Assembly: GCF_963678635.1 (NCBI RefSeq) | Contig: NC_087069.1 | Coordinates: 41,935,883 to 41,999,882 of the forward strand | Source: Symsagittifera roscoffensis | Taxonomy: Eukaryota; Xenacoelomorpha; Acoela; Convolutidae | Length of the DNA stretch: 64,000 bases | Direction: 5' to 3' | Part shown: positions 20,550 through 32,699 of the stretch, piece after piece | Layout: each line of letters begins with the position of its first letter | How positions within the stretch are numbered: the stretch's first letter is position 1 | Position numbers and translations under genes: made by a program | The notes under the pieces: model-generated | Told to the model about the DNA's origin: nothing | The model's database searches: none | The model's input: only the letters and a program-made list of their open reading frames with translations

Positions 20550-23500
20550 TTAGATGGATACTGGAGTTTTTGGCGTCTCCAATGTCTTCTCCGGAGAGCT
20601 GTCTGGGTCATTGCTTGTGCACGTTGGAATTGTGGTCGTTGTCTGCGTATTACATACAGTTTCCGCGTCCGTACCCAAGTAATCGTCAATCACTTTATCC
20701 CAAAAGTCTAACTCTAGCGATGAATCTAAATTATTAAGCGAGGATTTTGAACCTTTCGTGTTCGGGGTGTTGGTTCTCCTCCTTTTATCTGCCTTTCCTC
20801 CTGTTGGTATGTAACGCGACGATGGGCCTCCTGCATTTGAGTCCGGTCTCTTCGACGGGGTGTTTCTTTTTCGCTTGCCTGCTAAATCATGATTGTTAAT
20901 CAGGGAGTTCGGTACTGCCAAAAAGTTACTAGGGACCGACGGTTGGGTTTTAGTAAAAGCTAAGTCAGATTTTCTGATCACAAGTCCGTTGTCTAATGTA
21001 ACCGTGTGCTTCGTATCTGACAATGGCTTTCCCCCCAATGGTTTAAAGTATGGTTCGCCTTCCCTCCGGTTAACTGGCTTCCTAAACCAGTTACCTCCTT
21101 AGCTGAACGGGTTTGACAGTGGGGCTCGCTAGAGATTTCTGTCTGCTTTATCCGAAGGGTCGCTCTCATACCCTCTTTTGTCCGATGCTATGTTTTCCAG
21201 ATAGCCATCCTCAAACGCGTCGTCTGCTCCCCAGTCTTGTGCTCTATCCTTTGATAGTATTGACTTCCCCTTGTCTAAACTAATCGCGTGAGAGACCAGA
21301 GTTTTCTAAAACGTGTTGGGGGATCTATTAAAATGTCTTGCAAAAGGAGAGCATCCAATGGATGATTGTTTCGTCGAACGATTATTCCACATGATTTTAT
21401 CAATAGACGTATTTAAAGATGGTTTTGGTTCGTTAAACGACATTGCCAGAAGCTTAGTTTTAACAGTATAAATGAGTCGCTCTACGACTCCGTTGGATCT
21501 GTGATCCCCAACAGTACATAAAATTTATTTAATATTGTTCTTCTCGCAGAAGTTTCTAAAATCGAAAGAAGTTAAACATGACCCATGGTCGGCTTTAATA
21601 GATTTTGGAAATCCGTGAAGGTGGCAATAATCTGTCATGAAAGATAAAATTGAAGAAGCCGAGGTGTTGTTCACTACTTTTGCTGACGGGAACTTTGAGA
21701 AGCGATCGATGCATAACAAAATATATTTCGAGTTACCCCAATTTTTGTCCAATAGACCCGCAAAGTCTAAATCTACTTCTCCATTTGGTTTGGTCAGAAT
21801 CGGTAATTTCTCCGTATTATTTGTACCTAGTATCACCTTTAGGTTCTTACCGGCCTTGATGCACTGGATGCAATTTTTTCCGTGATAGTAAATCTCCCGG
21901 TATAGATGTGGCCACCAAATGTTCTCTGGCAAGGATTTCATCCCGAACTGTCCTGGGTGTGTTTCATGCAGTAATGACAGGAATGGCGACCTTAGAGCTG
22001 CTGGTACTATCAATTTTTTATCTTTAATTAACAATCCTTCTTTAACGTGAATGTCTCTCTGAAAGTTCTTCAGGTAGGCTCCAAATTTATCCAATGGTCT
22101 GCCTTCCTCTACTGCCTTCTTCACCTCCTTTAGGATTTTGTCTTCGTCCGTCATCAGTTTTATTAGCTTGTTTGAGCAATGATCTGTCAGGGATAGCGGA
22201 GTGTCTGGTAATTTGAGATCTCCCTTGTACTTGTCCAGTAGTTTCTTGTGTAAATCTGACATTGTATCGTTTTTGAAGTTCAACAAAATCCCGTATTTTT
22301 TGCCCTGAGGGAAATTTTTAGCCAGTTAACCGATGTAATGAATTCTTGTAACTGTTTTTTCTGATCTGAATTTAACGACTGATTAATTGAAAGTATTGTC
22401 TGGGCAAGAAAAAACAAAAAGGTTTTAACTGATAAATTAAAAAAAAATGAAATCAAATTTTGATAAATTTAGTGGAACGCAACCGCTTGTACAAGAATCT
22501 GAACGTGAGTGATTGGAATTACAAATTCTAACGGTGTCGTTTACATAGTTCAGAATATTCGAGAAGAACGACCGTTGGATGCTAAGCGATAATTCTTTCT
22601 TTCTGCCCATTGATTATTACAATCCAAGTTACTGATCGTATTTACATCCACTGGATTATACAATTCGTTCTTTTTACAATTATTCTTTTTACAATCACTA
22701 TTTACAGAGAGGTTTTCTACAATCTTTTGTACTGTAGCCACTACAAATTCGCTATCATAGTGAGAGGTTGGGAGTGCTTTTCCTGAAGGTAATCTCGACA
22801 ATAAATCTGTAAATCCCATTTCTTTTTGCCGGTATGTGTTTGATCTTGAAATTAAATGGTAAAAGTCGGTTTACCCAACGGGTTAGTCTGTTGTGCTTAG
22901 TTTTGTTACTCTGATTTGCATTAAGTGCTGATAGCAATGCCTTATGGTCCGTTACGATTTCGAACTCAGCGCCATACAAATAATTTTTAAAATGCTCCGT
23001 CGCCCAGACTACTCCCAACAATTCAAGTTCATTATTCGATTATTTACTTTCGTGATTATTTAAATATCGGGAAGCGAATGCTTTTGTTAACCAATTCTCC
23101 TCATCCCATTGTTCTAGGGTGGCTCCCAGGCCGCTATGAGAAGTGTCTGTCATAAGTTTTGACATCCTTTTTTGTCAAAACGGTTGTTCTCTGTGATGTT
23201 AGTTATCTGTTATTTTAGTTCTTCAAACGCTTCGTATGCTCGTCGTTCCATTGTTAAACTGAATTCTCTACGAGAAGTGGTCGTAAGGGAGAACTTAGAG
23301 ATGATAAGTTCGGGACGAATTTCACATACTGATTGATTGATCCAGAGAATGACCTTAGTTCGAAAATGTTTTTGGGATTTGGTAGGCTTTTTATTGAATT
23401 TGATTTTCCCACCAGTGGTTTTACGCCCAAATTCGATGTCTTGAAACCCAGCCACTCTATTTCTTTTTGGAAAAAAGCACATTTCTCCCATTTTACCGCC

Positions 23501-24781
23501 ATATTCTTGTTGTCCAAAATGTTTAAAATGTTTGATAATATCGCTTTGTGTTCATGTAATGATCCTTTCGAAGCTATTAAAATGTCATCTATATAACAAT
23601 TGGTAAAAGGAATGTCTTTTAATAAAGAATTCATCACCATCTGGAATTCGTTTGGCATATCGCCCAGTCCGTAAAATCCCGTTAAAAAACTATAGGTCCC
23701 GGTGGTTTCGCCCCCACAATACTAAAGTTACACTGTTTGCTGGCGTCTATACATAATTGTAGTTGACTGTACCCATTTTTTAGATCTAGACCACTAAATC
23801 AAACTTCTCCTGACTCTTTGCTTGACAGTTGATGGCTATGTTGTCTATCAGTTCATGTATGTTTGGCATTTGATATTTTTTCTTGAATATCTGGTTATTT
23901 AATAGTTTCGATTCTAATGCCAACTTGATGCTACCGTCTTTTTTTCTTGTAATCACTATTGGACTTATGAAACAATCTTCATCGCATTTGTTTAGCTTCA
24001 CAATATGCCCTTCTTTTCACATTCTATTTAGTTCTATCTTTACATTATCTAGTAAATGCCGGGGAACTCTTCTACCTTTGGTTTGGATAGGTTTGAATGG
24101 AGAGTGAAAATGTGTAATTTTTCTGTCCAATGGTAATTTCCCAACTCTGTTGAATAATCCTTTGTACCTATGATACAGACTAAGAATTGTGTCTGGAATA
24201 TTGTTTAACTTACACAACTCTGGGCGTGATATGTTGTAGACGGGTAGTAGAGGCTGTCGTTGAGCTATCTCAATTCCAATTCTCGGTAGATTGTCGTTTC
24301 CCAGGATGTTTCTCTCATGTCCAGAAGTGATAAAAAATGGGGTTTCGTCCGCGATCCATCCGTTGGATTGCAATCTTACTATATTTTTCCCGATGATGTT
24401 GATTGTGTCGTTGGCAAACCCGCAGTATAGTTCCCTAGTTTTCTGCTCTATCGGGTGTATTTTCAATTGTGCATTTCTCAACTTCATTTCGTGTAGGACG
24501 TTTTGCTTCAGGAAGCTCACTGGGCTTGCAGAATCCACTGGAATGTTCAAGTTAACTATCGCATCGTCTCCCAGTCCGATCTTGACTAATTTCTTGGTTT
24601 CCAAGCCATTGGTATCGTATAATGTTCTGATGTTAAGAACGGAATAGTCATGGTTGTCACTTATCCCCTCTTCGGTCCATGCGTTGATCACTCCGCAAAA
24701 ATTCTCTTCGCTTCTTGCTTGAAGGTCTTCTGGGGAATATGAACAATTCTGACTATTTACAGTTTCATCTACAGTGTTTAC
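20550..24781 (-). pseudogene. pol region of the Ty3/gypsy fossil
   Basis: Protease-like segment with NIPVDSAS near 24540, then reverse transcriptase around 24.0-23.2 kb with YIDDILIAS. RNase H near 23.0-22.75 kb (VTDHKALLSAL). Integrase at 22.3-21.5 kb with an HHCC zinc finger (HETHPGQFG ... CIQC) and the D-rich core (VDLDFAGLL, KADHGSC). A basic C-terminal tail runs to about 20550 (LDNGLVIRKSDLAF then KRKRNTPSK). Broken; domain order is that of Ty3/gypsy. Confidence 0.85.
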
Positions 24782-25703
24782 AGAGGGTTTTCTTCCTTTC
24801 GATTTACATAGTCTTCCAAAATGTCCTATATATTTACAGATATTACAAACAATTTCTTTCGCCGGACACACATTCAGATGACCCTTGGTAAACGCATTCC
24901 CGCATTTCATACAAGTATTTGATTTTTCAATTTCAGGCTTGGTTCCTTATTTACAATATTAAAATTTTTGTACACTCTACCGATACTTTCTGTCGTGTTG
25001 AATGATCTAGTGGTTATAGTAGCCTTTTTCGACGATGATTGCTTGGTTGAGTGCATCCATTGGATTGAGGGTTTCCGAAAGTAGTCTACGTTGTAAGTCA
25101 CAATTTTTCATGTTAAAAATAATCACGTCTCCAATCCACTCCTGTTCTCCATTGATTCCAATTTCACACGATCTTGCTAAATCTTGCCCCAAAGTTGTTC
25201 GTAGGATTCTCTATCCTTTTGTTTCCTGCTCAATAGTTTGTATCGCTCAAATGTTATAATAGTTGGTTTGATAAAAGCCGATTCTAGCAGTTCCTAAAAT
25301 TCTCTGAATGAGATTCCTAGGACTTTTACCCTTGGATGTTTTTGGGCGAAGACTCTTTTCCCTTCTGCTCCAAGGGCCAATTACAGAATTGATCTTACTT
25401 TTTTGTCGGCCTCATATCTCCTCATTCCTCCGAACTTAGAGACTCGCATTACTTCTTTATTCCTGGCCTCCCTAGCTTTCCTCTATTGGTCAGTTTCTGA
25501 CTCCTGGGCGCCTTCTAGGATCGGTAACGTCGTCTCCCCTTCCACTGGTTTTTTGAGATTATCTATGTCTAGATTTTCGTTCGCAATGATAGCCAGATGG
25601 AATTGGTCTATCCAGTTGTTCCAATGGGTGGGACGTTCTACCGTGTGGTTCGGCCAAAAGGCGGTTATTCCCCGCAGGTTCGAATCAGTAGTTGACTGCG
25701 CCA
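24782..25703 (-). pseudogene. gag region of the Ty3/gypsy fossil
   Basis: Begins just inside the 5' LTR with a start codon overlapping the primer site (MAQSTTDSN) and includes a FWPNHTVERPTHW segment. It ends in a nucleocapsid CCHC knuckle (CNICKYIGHFGRLC). Part of the broken element. Confidence 0.75.
25694..25703 (-). promoter_or_regulatory. Primer binding site, tRNA-Ser type
   Basis: TGGCGCAGTC on the minus strand, abutting the 5' LTR, complements the 3' end of a tRNA ending GACTGCGCCA, the animal tRNA-Ser type also used by some Drosophila gypsy-group elements. Confidence 0.75.
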
Positions 25704-25915
25704 TAATAAAAGTATAGGTTTACCACTGGTAACTAAGAAATCTAACAAAGATTGAAACAGAATAAAAAGTAATGTGTGAATTAAAACTAAATATAGTCCA
25801 AAAAGAGCAACTAGTATTTTGAAGTCCAATGGACTTCGTAGAGTGTACATTAACTGGTACTTGGTTAAACATTAAAGGTCAAGGTTACAACATACTAAAA
25901 TACTAAATCACAACA
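25704..25915 (-). repeat. 5' LTR of the Ty3/gypsy fossil
   Basis: On the minus strand it starts TGTTGTGATTTAG and ends CTTTTATTA. It is directly followed by the primer site. Same length as the 3' LTR and about 94% identical to it. Confidence 0.92.
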
Positions 25916-25920
25916 ATAAA
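25916..25920. repeat. Target site duplication, right copy
   Basis: ATAAA directly after the LTR end ACAACA; matches the left copy at 19529-19533. Confidence 0.85.
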
Positions 25921-25969
25921 GTTTACTAAAACTTTATTTATCAAAATATATTCGAGACCAATTACGTGG

Positions 25970-26016
25970 CAGTCGGAAGATTCAGGGTTTTGCTCTGATA
26001 TACAAACAGTCTTGTT
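25970..26016. repeat. Terminal fragment of GTCGGAA/hairpin family
   Basis: GTCGGAAGATTCAGGGTTTT then GCTCTGATATACAAACAGTCTTG parallels 40883-40925, including the small CAGGG..CTCTG hairpin. Only this end is present. Confidence 0.5.
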
Positions 26017-26759
26017 TTTTTTCTAATTAGGAACATCAAAATCAGTTTCTAGTCAAGTTTCTTCAATTTTGTACGACAACATACGTTAGTTGAAATTTGA
26101 CAGAATGCGATCAAATTTAGATGTGATAAAAATTCTCAAAGATCTAAGAACATAGGAAACTTCGATCATCATCATATCTTTTCAACCGTTTTAAGCCAGA
26201 TCAGTTCAACAGATAAGCTCGGAGACGTTTAAGACTCGTCTCAATTTTGCCAAAAATTTTATTGGACTAACTAACGTAAGTAGTCCAATAGTCGGAAAAA
26301 CGTGATTGGAAACGTGAATAAAAAAGGAGACTGTTTGTTTATCTGGGAAAAACCCTGAGTCTTACGGGCAACTGGTCCAGAATATTTTTGTCTAAAAGTT
26401 TTCGATAAATTATATAATTTTACTGCCACTATCAAGTTGCAAGCACAATTAATTAAAAAAGCCACGAATGAATTCAAACTTTTGTGAAAAAAGATTATAA
26501 GGAAGCCAGAGCTATTGCTTTGATAAGAGCAGTGCTGCTGATTTGCATTTTTAGTTTTGAGTGTTCTCTTCAAGTTTATTAGTTCAAAAAATTGTTTCAA
26601 GATGTTTGCGAGGGTCCGGTTTGTTTAATTCATAGATTAGTTTCTAATTAATTTAAAAAAACACCCTCTGCTCTGCATGCTATCTGCTTTTAGCAAGATA
26701 AATTCTTGCAACTTCTTAAACTGAGTAGTTAGTCGTAATCCAAAATTCTGTACTTTCAG

Positions 26760-26935
26760 AAGAAGACAAGAAGGAAGTTATGTCTGATTTAAGTTTAAAA
26801 AATCCTACAAAAGCAAGACTATGCATTAAAAACACAGAGAGGAGAGCTAATGAACCTACCTGGGAAATGCTGCCCGCTTTATCGGAAGATGAATTGCGAA
26901 TTATGAGATCTGTCAAAATAATGGAAAATACCTAA
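26760..26935 (+). CDS. Orphan terminal-exon-like stretch, unknown product
   Basis: After acceptor TGTACTTTCAG it reads EDKKEVMSDLSLKNPTKARL then NTERRANEPTWEML and ALSEDELRIMRSV, ending MENT and TAA. The composition (charged, Trp/Pro motif) looks like real protein. From the SV position a second frame stays open to 27060 (KYLSEVSKNIKKCEDINEDK), which may mean a frameshifted relic rather than a true end. I do not recognise the family and see no upstream exon in the window. Confidence 0.4.
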
Positions 26936-27079
26936 GTGAAGTTTCAAAAAACATCAAAAAATGTGAAGATATCAATGAAGATAAATCAGTTCTGAGTTCA
27001 GCAATGTTTAAACAGTTAAATATTATCTGGTTTGAGCTCCATATCGAAAAGAGTCTGTGAACCACTTTTGAAAGCAAAA

Positions 27080-27591
27080 TAGGTTTAACTTGTACTTTTT
27101 TGAATTCAGTTTTTAAATTGATCTGATTTGTTAGTTTGAGCAGAGAACAGTACTTATCTGTACTGGTTCTTTTTATGGAGGTTCATGTGATTCAGGGTAA
27201 ATTAGTAATAAAAAATATACAAGTTTATGCTCCCACAAACTCAGGTATGAAGCGCAAGCTGAACTAGGACTTTGAAAAACTTTTGAGCTTCTTACATTTT
27301 TCGTGAGAATCCCGGGTTGAGATTTGCGAGCTATGTTTTGAACGACTCGACCAAAAAATGGTACGTGTCGATCGTCTCGATCCGGGCCCGATATTTTCAA
27401 ACAACTCGATTCAAGCTGCCTATTTTTCGACTATGTTCGACCGAGGAGAAACGTTTCGACCGAGTTCGACCAAAGAGTTTTTTTGACCAAAAAAAAACAT
27501 TTCGATGCGTATGCATTGGCTTTACTTATGCAATGACTTCGTGCAGTTGTAATGGCAAGTTTTGTTGCCAGCATGGGATATATATTGAATC
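27080..27591. other. Unassigned spacer
   Basis: Repeated TTCGACC/CTCGA strings between 27340 and 27480 suggest a degraded simple repeat. No gene seen. Confidence 0.4.
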
Positions 27592-28680
27592 CCCCAGCGC
27601 GGTTCCATGGACAAGAATCGATTATAATCGATTTTTGTTGTCAAATTTGTTGCCATCATAGTCTATTATAATTTTGGATCACGCAATCGAATATAATCGT
27701 TTATAATCTCTTATTTCTAGAGGTAATATTTTGGTTATAATCCACTTAAAACCCATTATAATGGAATATAATGGATTATAATTTGAGTACCCACACTTGA
27801 ATTTCATGGAAAATAATCGATTATAATTGGCTAGAATTATCGGCAAAAAATTAAACCATATTTTCGATTTTAATGACCCATCTAACTATGAAAATGGGTT
27901 TTTAGGGTATTTTAGTCGATTATTCTCAAAATTCATTAACTTCTTATAATCTATTGTAATCCATTGTAATTCATTTTTTTACGAACTGTTCGCTCACAAA
28001 AACTTTGAAAAATGATTATTTTTTTGCAAATATAAATAGTTTACTTTGGTTTTTGCAGGACGTTCTGCCAGACCAAAACCCGAACGCACAGGTTTATCCT
28101 TGTGTTCCTCATTCCCCAAATTTTCTTCCATAGTACCACCCCATCCCCAAACACACCTCATTCCCTGCGACCTCCCCCAGACACCCCATAATAACCCCCA
28201 ACCATCAAACATCATTCCAAACGTTGTCATAATGCAAGGAAGATTGGCGTGGTGAACAAATTGACAACTTTGAACAGATTTGTTCTTCATACTTTACAGC
28301 GTAACATCACGCATTTAGACGTAATAACAAGTAAAACAAACATAAAACTCGGTATTTTGAAGGGGGGGGGGACTGGAAAAGAGCCAAATTGAAAAAACAA
28401 GATAATATCTTTTTGCTCAATTATCATTTTGCAATATTTCAATAAAACGTGCGATAAATCAAAAGCAACTGCAATTTTGTGGAATTAGTTCAGAGCTGAA
28501 AATTTCAGAACAAATATAAAAAATCAATTATAATCGATTAAAATGGATTAATTTGGTTTATTAAACAAAGTATTATAATCTGTTTTAATCGATTATAACC
28601 GATGGTTTTTTAATTTTTGTGGTGACTGACAATAAAAACTTTTTATTGTCGATTTTCATCCATGAAATTTTAGTGCGGAT
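27592..28680. mobile_element. AT-palindromic element with GC-rich core
   Basis: Left end CCAGCGCGGTTCCATGGAC and right end TTTTAGTGCGGA resemble inverted GTGCGG/CCGCAC termini. The arms are rows of ATAATCGATTATAATCGATT palindromes. A GTGACTGACAATAAAAA block near 28622 recurs at 46614 and, inverted, at 51957. The core (28045-28260) is CCCCA-rich and resembles the core of the 51906 element in opposite orientation. No transposase. Confidence 0.55.
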
Positions 28681-28817
28681 AAGTTTTCTCCAAATTTGCT
28701 CAAAGTTTTCACCTTTTTCTGCGTTGCTCACAGCCTACTTGATTTCTAAACCTAATCACATTTACTTATTTTTTGCGGAATGATATCCATCAAACTTAAA
28801 ACCCATGTTTGTTCAAT

Positions 28818-29000
28818 TTTAACACACCACACCACCTTCCCCATCCACCTATCCCACCCCACCTAGCCTATCCCCCCCCCCCACGCACACACTCACCTGC
28901 CTTAGCACCTCACACTCCCGCACATAAACACACCTCAAACCCCAGTACTTACTGCCATTCTACTCTCTCCAACACTCACACATTGACACCCATCTTCTTT
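28818..29000. repeat. C/A-rich simple sequence
   Basis: CCACCT, CACACTCAC and poly-C runs. Low complexity; Pro/His/Thr frames across it are not genes. Confidence 0.6.
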
Positions 29001-29377
29001 TTTGGGGGGTCTAAAAGTCTGTAAGGCGGTCTGTAAAGAGGTCTGCGTGATTTTGTATATGGGTGCATGCCCTTGCTTACAAAAGTTTTACGTTTTATTC
29101 GTTAAATTTAGGTAACGGGTAAATGCTGGGAGGGGGAGACATGTAGAAGAAAAATCATGTTTTGCTGTAGCCAAAATTAAAATTCAGTTTAGTGATTACA
29201 ACGTTCAAGCTTCAAATGTTTATTTTCATGGTTTTTCAAGATCTAGACTCCATATCATAAAAGTTTTATTACTCCATTGTAATATTTTATAATAAATTAT
29301 AATAAAAAACAATCCATTAGAAGGCGTTGATTTGAATTTACAATCCCTTGTTTTTGAATTTTATAGAGCCACATCAT

Positions 29378-29425
29378 GTAAATCCATTAAAATTGTTTTT
29401 CATCCATGGACTTCATTCCGGGCTA
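29378..29425. repeat. Terminal fragment of the AT-palindromic family
   Basis: AAATTGTTTTTCATCCATGG then ACTTCATTCCGGGC matches the end pattern TTTCATCCATGAAA..GTGCGG at 28656. Confidence 0.4.
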
Positions 29426-29486
29426 GAGTGAATGAACATGTTCCTTTGTTATCCTAAATCAGAGATGAAGAGTCATGTAATTCATT

Positions 29487-29993
29487 GTGTTTCTTGATTT
29501 TGTTGACCGAGAGCAACAGACTTTTTTGGGTCCAGCGATGCCGGCTTCTCGCCGTGGACCCGACGGGCAACAAAAAACGCCGCAAATGGCACCAGTAAAA
29601 CCCTTCTGTATTTGGGAGCGCAAAAATCTGTTGGAACCAAGTTTTTGGTATGGGACCAGCCAAAATTGGCTAGGCTACTCCGTCCATCAATCCTCATCAT
29701 TGTTTTACGTGCAGGCATCAACCGACACCCAAGCCCCTTCATCTGTTTCCCGAGTAGCTCAAATTTTGCACACAAGCCAGCGGAACTTCCCTTGCCCTTT
29801 CGTACAAATAACCACATCCTACCTTTCTCAGTATCAAACACCAGATACAAACGACAAAAAACAACGTGTTACAAAACGATGTTTCCAAATTAGTAGCCAC
29901 TCGACTAACGAAAGCAGCCCTCAATATCTCAAAGACCCCCCTATGACCAGGTTTACGTCATCCGCTGAACCCCAAAATTTTTGTTACAGCTGA
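29487..29993 (+). CDS. Unrecognised 168-codon open frame
   Basis: An open frame that starts MFLDFVDREQQTFLGPAMPA and ends FCYS. The opposite strand is open for 122 codons over the same bases (RGKGSSAGLCAKFELLGKQM..). No motif is recognised on either strand. The base composition is less AT-rich than its surroundings. It lies 0.9 kb upstream of a LINE reverse transcriptase and may be part of that element. Confidence 0.2.
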   Translation: MFLDFVDREQQTFLGPAMPASRRGPDGQQKTPQMAPVKPFCIWERKNLLEPSFWYGTSQNWLGYSVHQSSSLFYVQASTDTQAPSSVSRVAQILHTSQRNFPCPFVQITTSYLSQYQTPDTNDKKQRVTKRCFQISSHSTNESSPQYLKDPPMTRFTSSAEPQNFCYS

Positions 29994-30899
29994 GCTGCAA
30001 TGGAGCATAAAAGAATACACCCAAAATAGTAGCACTTATGTGTAAATATCAGATACACGAAAAGGCCAAGTTTTTTTTTAAATACTGGCAAATAGTTAAA
30101 ACCTCATTTCTACAAAACTTTACAGCCCCCGCAAAGCAGTTGTCTTAATAATTGAAGACCTCTCTGGCTTGAATGCTGACAGAAGATAATGCAATCTTCG
30201 TAGACGCTAAGGCCTACTCATCTTTTTGCTATTCAAGTATACCAAACGACAACAGCAGTGCCTCTTCAGGCGAAGAAATCGTGGACTCAATTTTCACCCC
30301 GAAATATAATCATAATTCTGTTGTCCGGGAGTCTCTACATCGTTATCATTATTTTTTATCTCTACCATGGAAACTTTTTTTTAAAGCTCAGATCTTCCGA
30401 ATTCAAAGACTCTCCCTTCACTTAAGCAAAACTTTTTTGCTGCAAGAAAAACTTGTAATAATGTAATTAGAGCAAACCAGTAAAACTTTACCTTTTTATT
30501 GAGGAAAAGAACCGGTGTTATTAACAATGTAAGCGAGGCTGAACATTTTTAAGATATAACATTCTAAAGGCAGCAAAGCACCAAATAAACGCGGGGCGTC
30601 ATAAGTTTTATACTCCGGCTTCAAATTAAGGCATTGGCAGAGGAACGAGACAAATTAAGACTAGACATAGCGTCCGTTTTGAATACCGTAAAGTTTATCA
30701 TGATAAAAAAACTGCAAATAAAACGAAAAAAAGTGAAACCATTTTCGGTGAAATTTTTGCCACCACACTTTGTCCAGTAAATTTTGGAAAGTGAAGAGAA
30801 CAAAATTGGTAACAGGATCAATCCCTATCTCTTTCAGGGAAACAAAATATTCGAAAGCAAGGGAACCAGCAAACACGCTTAACGTCCAGTTAACTAATC
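29994..30899. other. Unassigned, possibly LINE-derived
   Basis: Short frames on both strands, none recognised. The position just before the RT motifs suggests the decayed front part of the same LINE. Confidence 0.3.
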
Positions 30900-31640
30900 T
30901 GAGAGTCGGACAAACTGCAATGAGAAACCCAAATTAAATTATTTTCAAAATTAAATTTCAATGGACCAGATAACAGCGAAACCATCCAGAGCACTGGGCC
31001 CCAATGGCATCTACACAGTCCACATAAAACACCTGCGACCACTGGTTATAAGCTTATTAGGGCATCAGTCAAACCTATCTCGTAAATTGAATAAAAAACT
31101 TCAAACCTACAACTCAATGAATGTTCGTTCTTCAATGAATGTTGCTAATTCAACCACATTAATCCAATTTCCTCTCAAAAACAGCTCATTAGCACAATTT
31201 TTGAACCCTGCACTAAACATTGACTGCCTTATCTACTCTTGAGTTTTAAATCAACGATGGTTTCGATTAACGGCGAACCCCTGAAGGTACTGTACTTTCC
31301 ATCGTAGAAGCTTTCCACAAGGTCTGCTATCGGACTCAGTTGGAGCTGCTACATATAAAACTAATGTTCCCGAAAGGTTAACAAGAAATCCGACAAAACG
31401 TCGAGGTGGCCAGCAAGCTGAGACACAATTCAGGGCCGCCTAATTCTCATCAAGGATTGTGCGTACAGGCGTTCGTCAAAACTCAGTCACTATTTCTGTT
31501 TTTTAAAAATACTCTGCCTGCACAATACAACAGAATCCTCCCAGAAGTAGAACTTCAATTTTTTGTAGATGACTTTTGCCCTTTTTTCTAATCGGGCAAT
31601 ATAAAACACATCATCAACAACTTAAATCAAAATCACCTAA
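30900..31640 (+). mobile_element. Decayed LINE reverse transcriptase (jockey/CR1 type)
   Basis: ITAKPSRALGPNGIYTVHIK followed by HLRPLVISLLGHQ matches the RT start (xxKAPGPDGI....LKHL...). Near 31530 PEVELQFFVDDF replaces the usual YADD motif, and GNIKHIINNLN fits the following helix. Frames change and stops intervene between these segments, so the copy is dead. A (CAA)n tract lies at its 3' side. Confidence 0.55.
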
Positions 31641-31676
31641 AAACAACATCAGCAACTAAAACAATATTGACAGCAG

Positions 31677-31965
<289 letters not shown>

Positions 31966-31975
31966 TTTTTCACAG

Positions 31976-32231
31976 GTTTAGTTGCCGGGAACAACTGTCC
32001 CCCCATGGAGGTTTTTACCTATAAATTGTTTGCAAAAGATTTGTTTCCGTATTTGTTTATGAAGTTAGGATTAGTTGACTCAATTTAATTTTGATAGATT
32101 GTTACTGGTTGAGAAACGTTTACTACACAAACTGCAGAGAATTGCAAACTTTTCAAAGCAGTTTTTTAGACCGACTATGAGGCGCTACTTGAGGCCTGCT
32201 CAGCCTGAAAACAAAATTCAGATTGTTCTAC
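31976..32231 (+). other. Two exon-like open stretches, unknown
   Basis: After TTTTTCACAG a stretch reads LVAGNNCPPMEVFTYKLFAK then DLFPYLFMKL. After TTTTGATAG at 32097 another reads LLLVEKRLLHKLQRIANFSK then QFFRPTMRRYLRP up to CAG|GTAGAT at 32231. Both look protein-like but have no recognised family. Splicing between them is conjecture. Confidence 0.25.
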
Positions 32232-32307
32232 AGGTAGATCAGATCGGCTTAAGCTACTAGTTGGGCTAACATTTAACTGTTAGCGGTTAGATTTTTCTAT
32301 TGATTTT

Positions 32308-32663
32308 GTTCCGACCGAGAAAAATGGACAGGAAATTTGTATTCATTCGTGTTTTAGTTTGTTGTTTTCTAAGAAAAAATCAGGTACTGCAAAAATTGTT
32401 GGAGTAAGTCGAGTGATAATTCCCAATAAAGACATTCATGACTTGAACCCAGTCGTGACTTGAATGAAAATAGAACTGTTTAAAAAATTAACCCAGTTTC
32501 GAGGAAAAATGGTGCAAATTTTTTGAATTTGAGTCTAAATTCGAACATGTAAAGCGAGCAACCAGCCTAAATTCTAGTTTTCTGTTCAGATTTTTTCTGT
32601 CAAATCTTGCAAAAAAAACGACAATAAGTTTCAGTTAGGTAATTTTTCAAGACTATGTTCGGA
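32308..32663. mobile_element. GTTCCGACC-family element, short copy
   Basis: Begins GTTCCGACCGAGAAAAATGG, has GGAAATTTGTATTC and AGGTACTGCAAAAATTG blocks shared with 5780-6440, and ends TGTTCGGAAT, a worn inverse of the start. Beyond the end, GTGCTACTTACACAGTAACC matches 6864-6886. Confidence 0.5.
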
Positions 32664-32699
32664 ATATGCAGTGCTACTTACACAGTAACCAGCTAACCT

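Larger units (their letters stand above)
19534..25915 (-). mobile_element. Ty3/gypsy LTR retrotransposon, broken fossil
   Basis: Minus-strand element of 6.4 kb with 212-bp LTRs at both ends, a 5-bp ATAAA target duplication, a primer site and a polypurine tract. Reading leftwards it has gag with a CCHC knuckle, then protease, reverse transcriptase with YIDD, RNase H and integrase in that order, which is the Ty3/gypsy arrangement. It is broken, with about ten breaks. The two LTRs differ at about 12 of 212 sites (near 6%), so the insertion is moderately old. It sits between the Eph gene and the repeat-rich region. Confidence 0.92.

Noticed and set aside
20043-21102. Plus-strand frames inside the LTR element as genes
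   Set aside because: They are shadows of the minus-strand pol region.
29482-29850. Minus-strand 122-codon frame as the true gene
   Set aside because: Overlaps the plus-strand 168-codon frame and neither is recognised. Only one low-confidence entry was kept.
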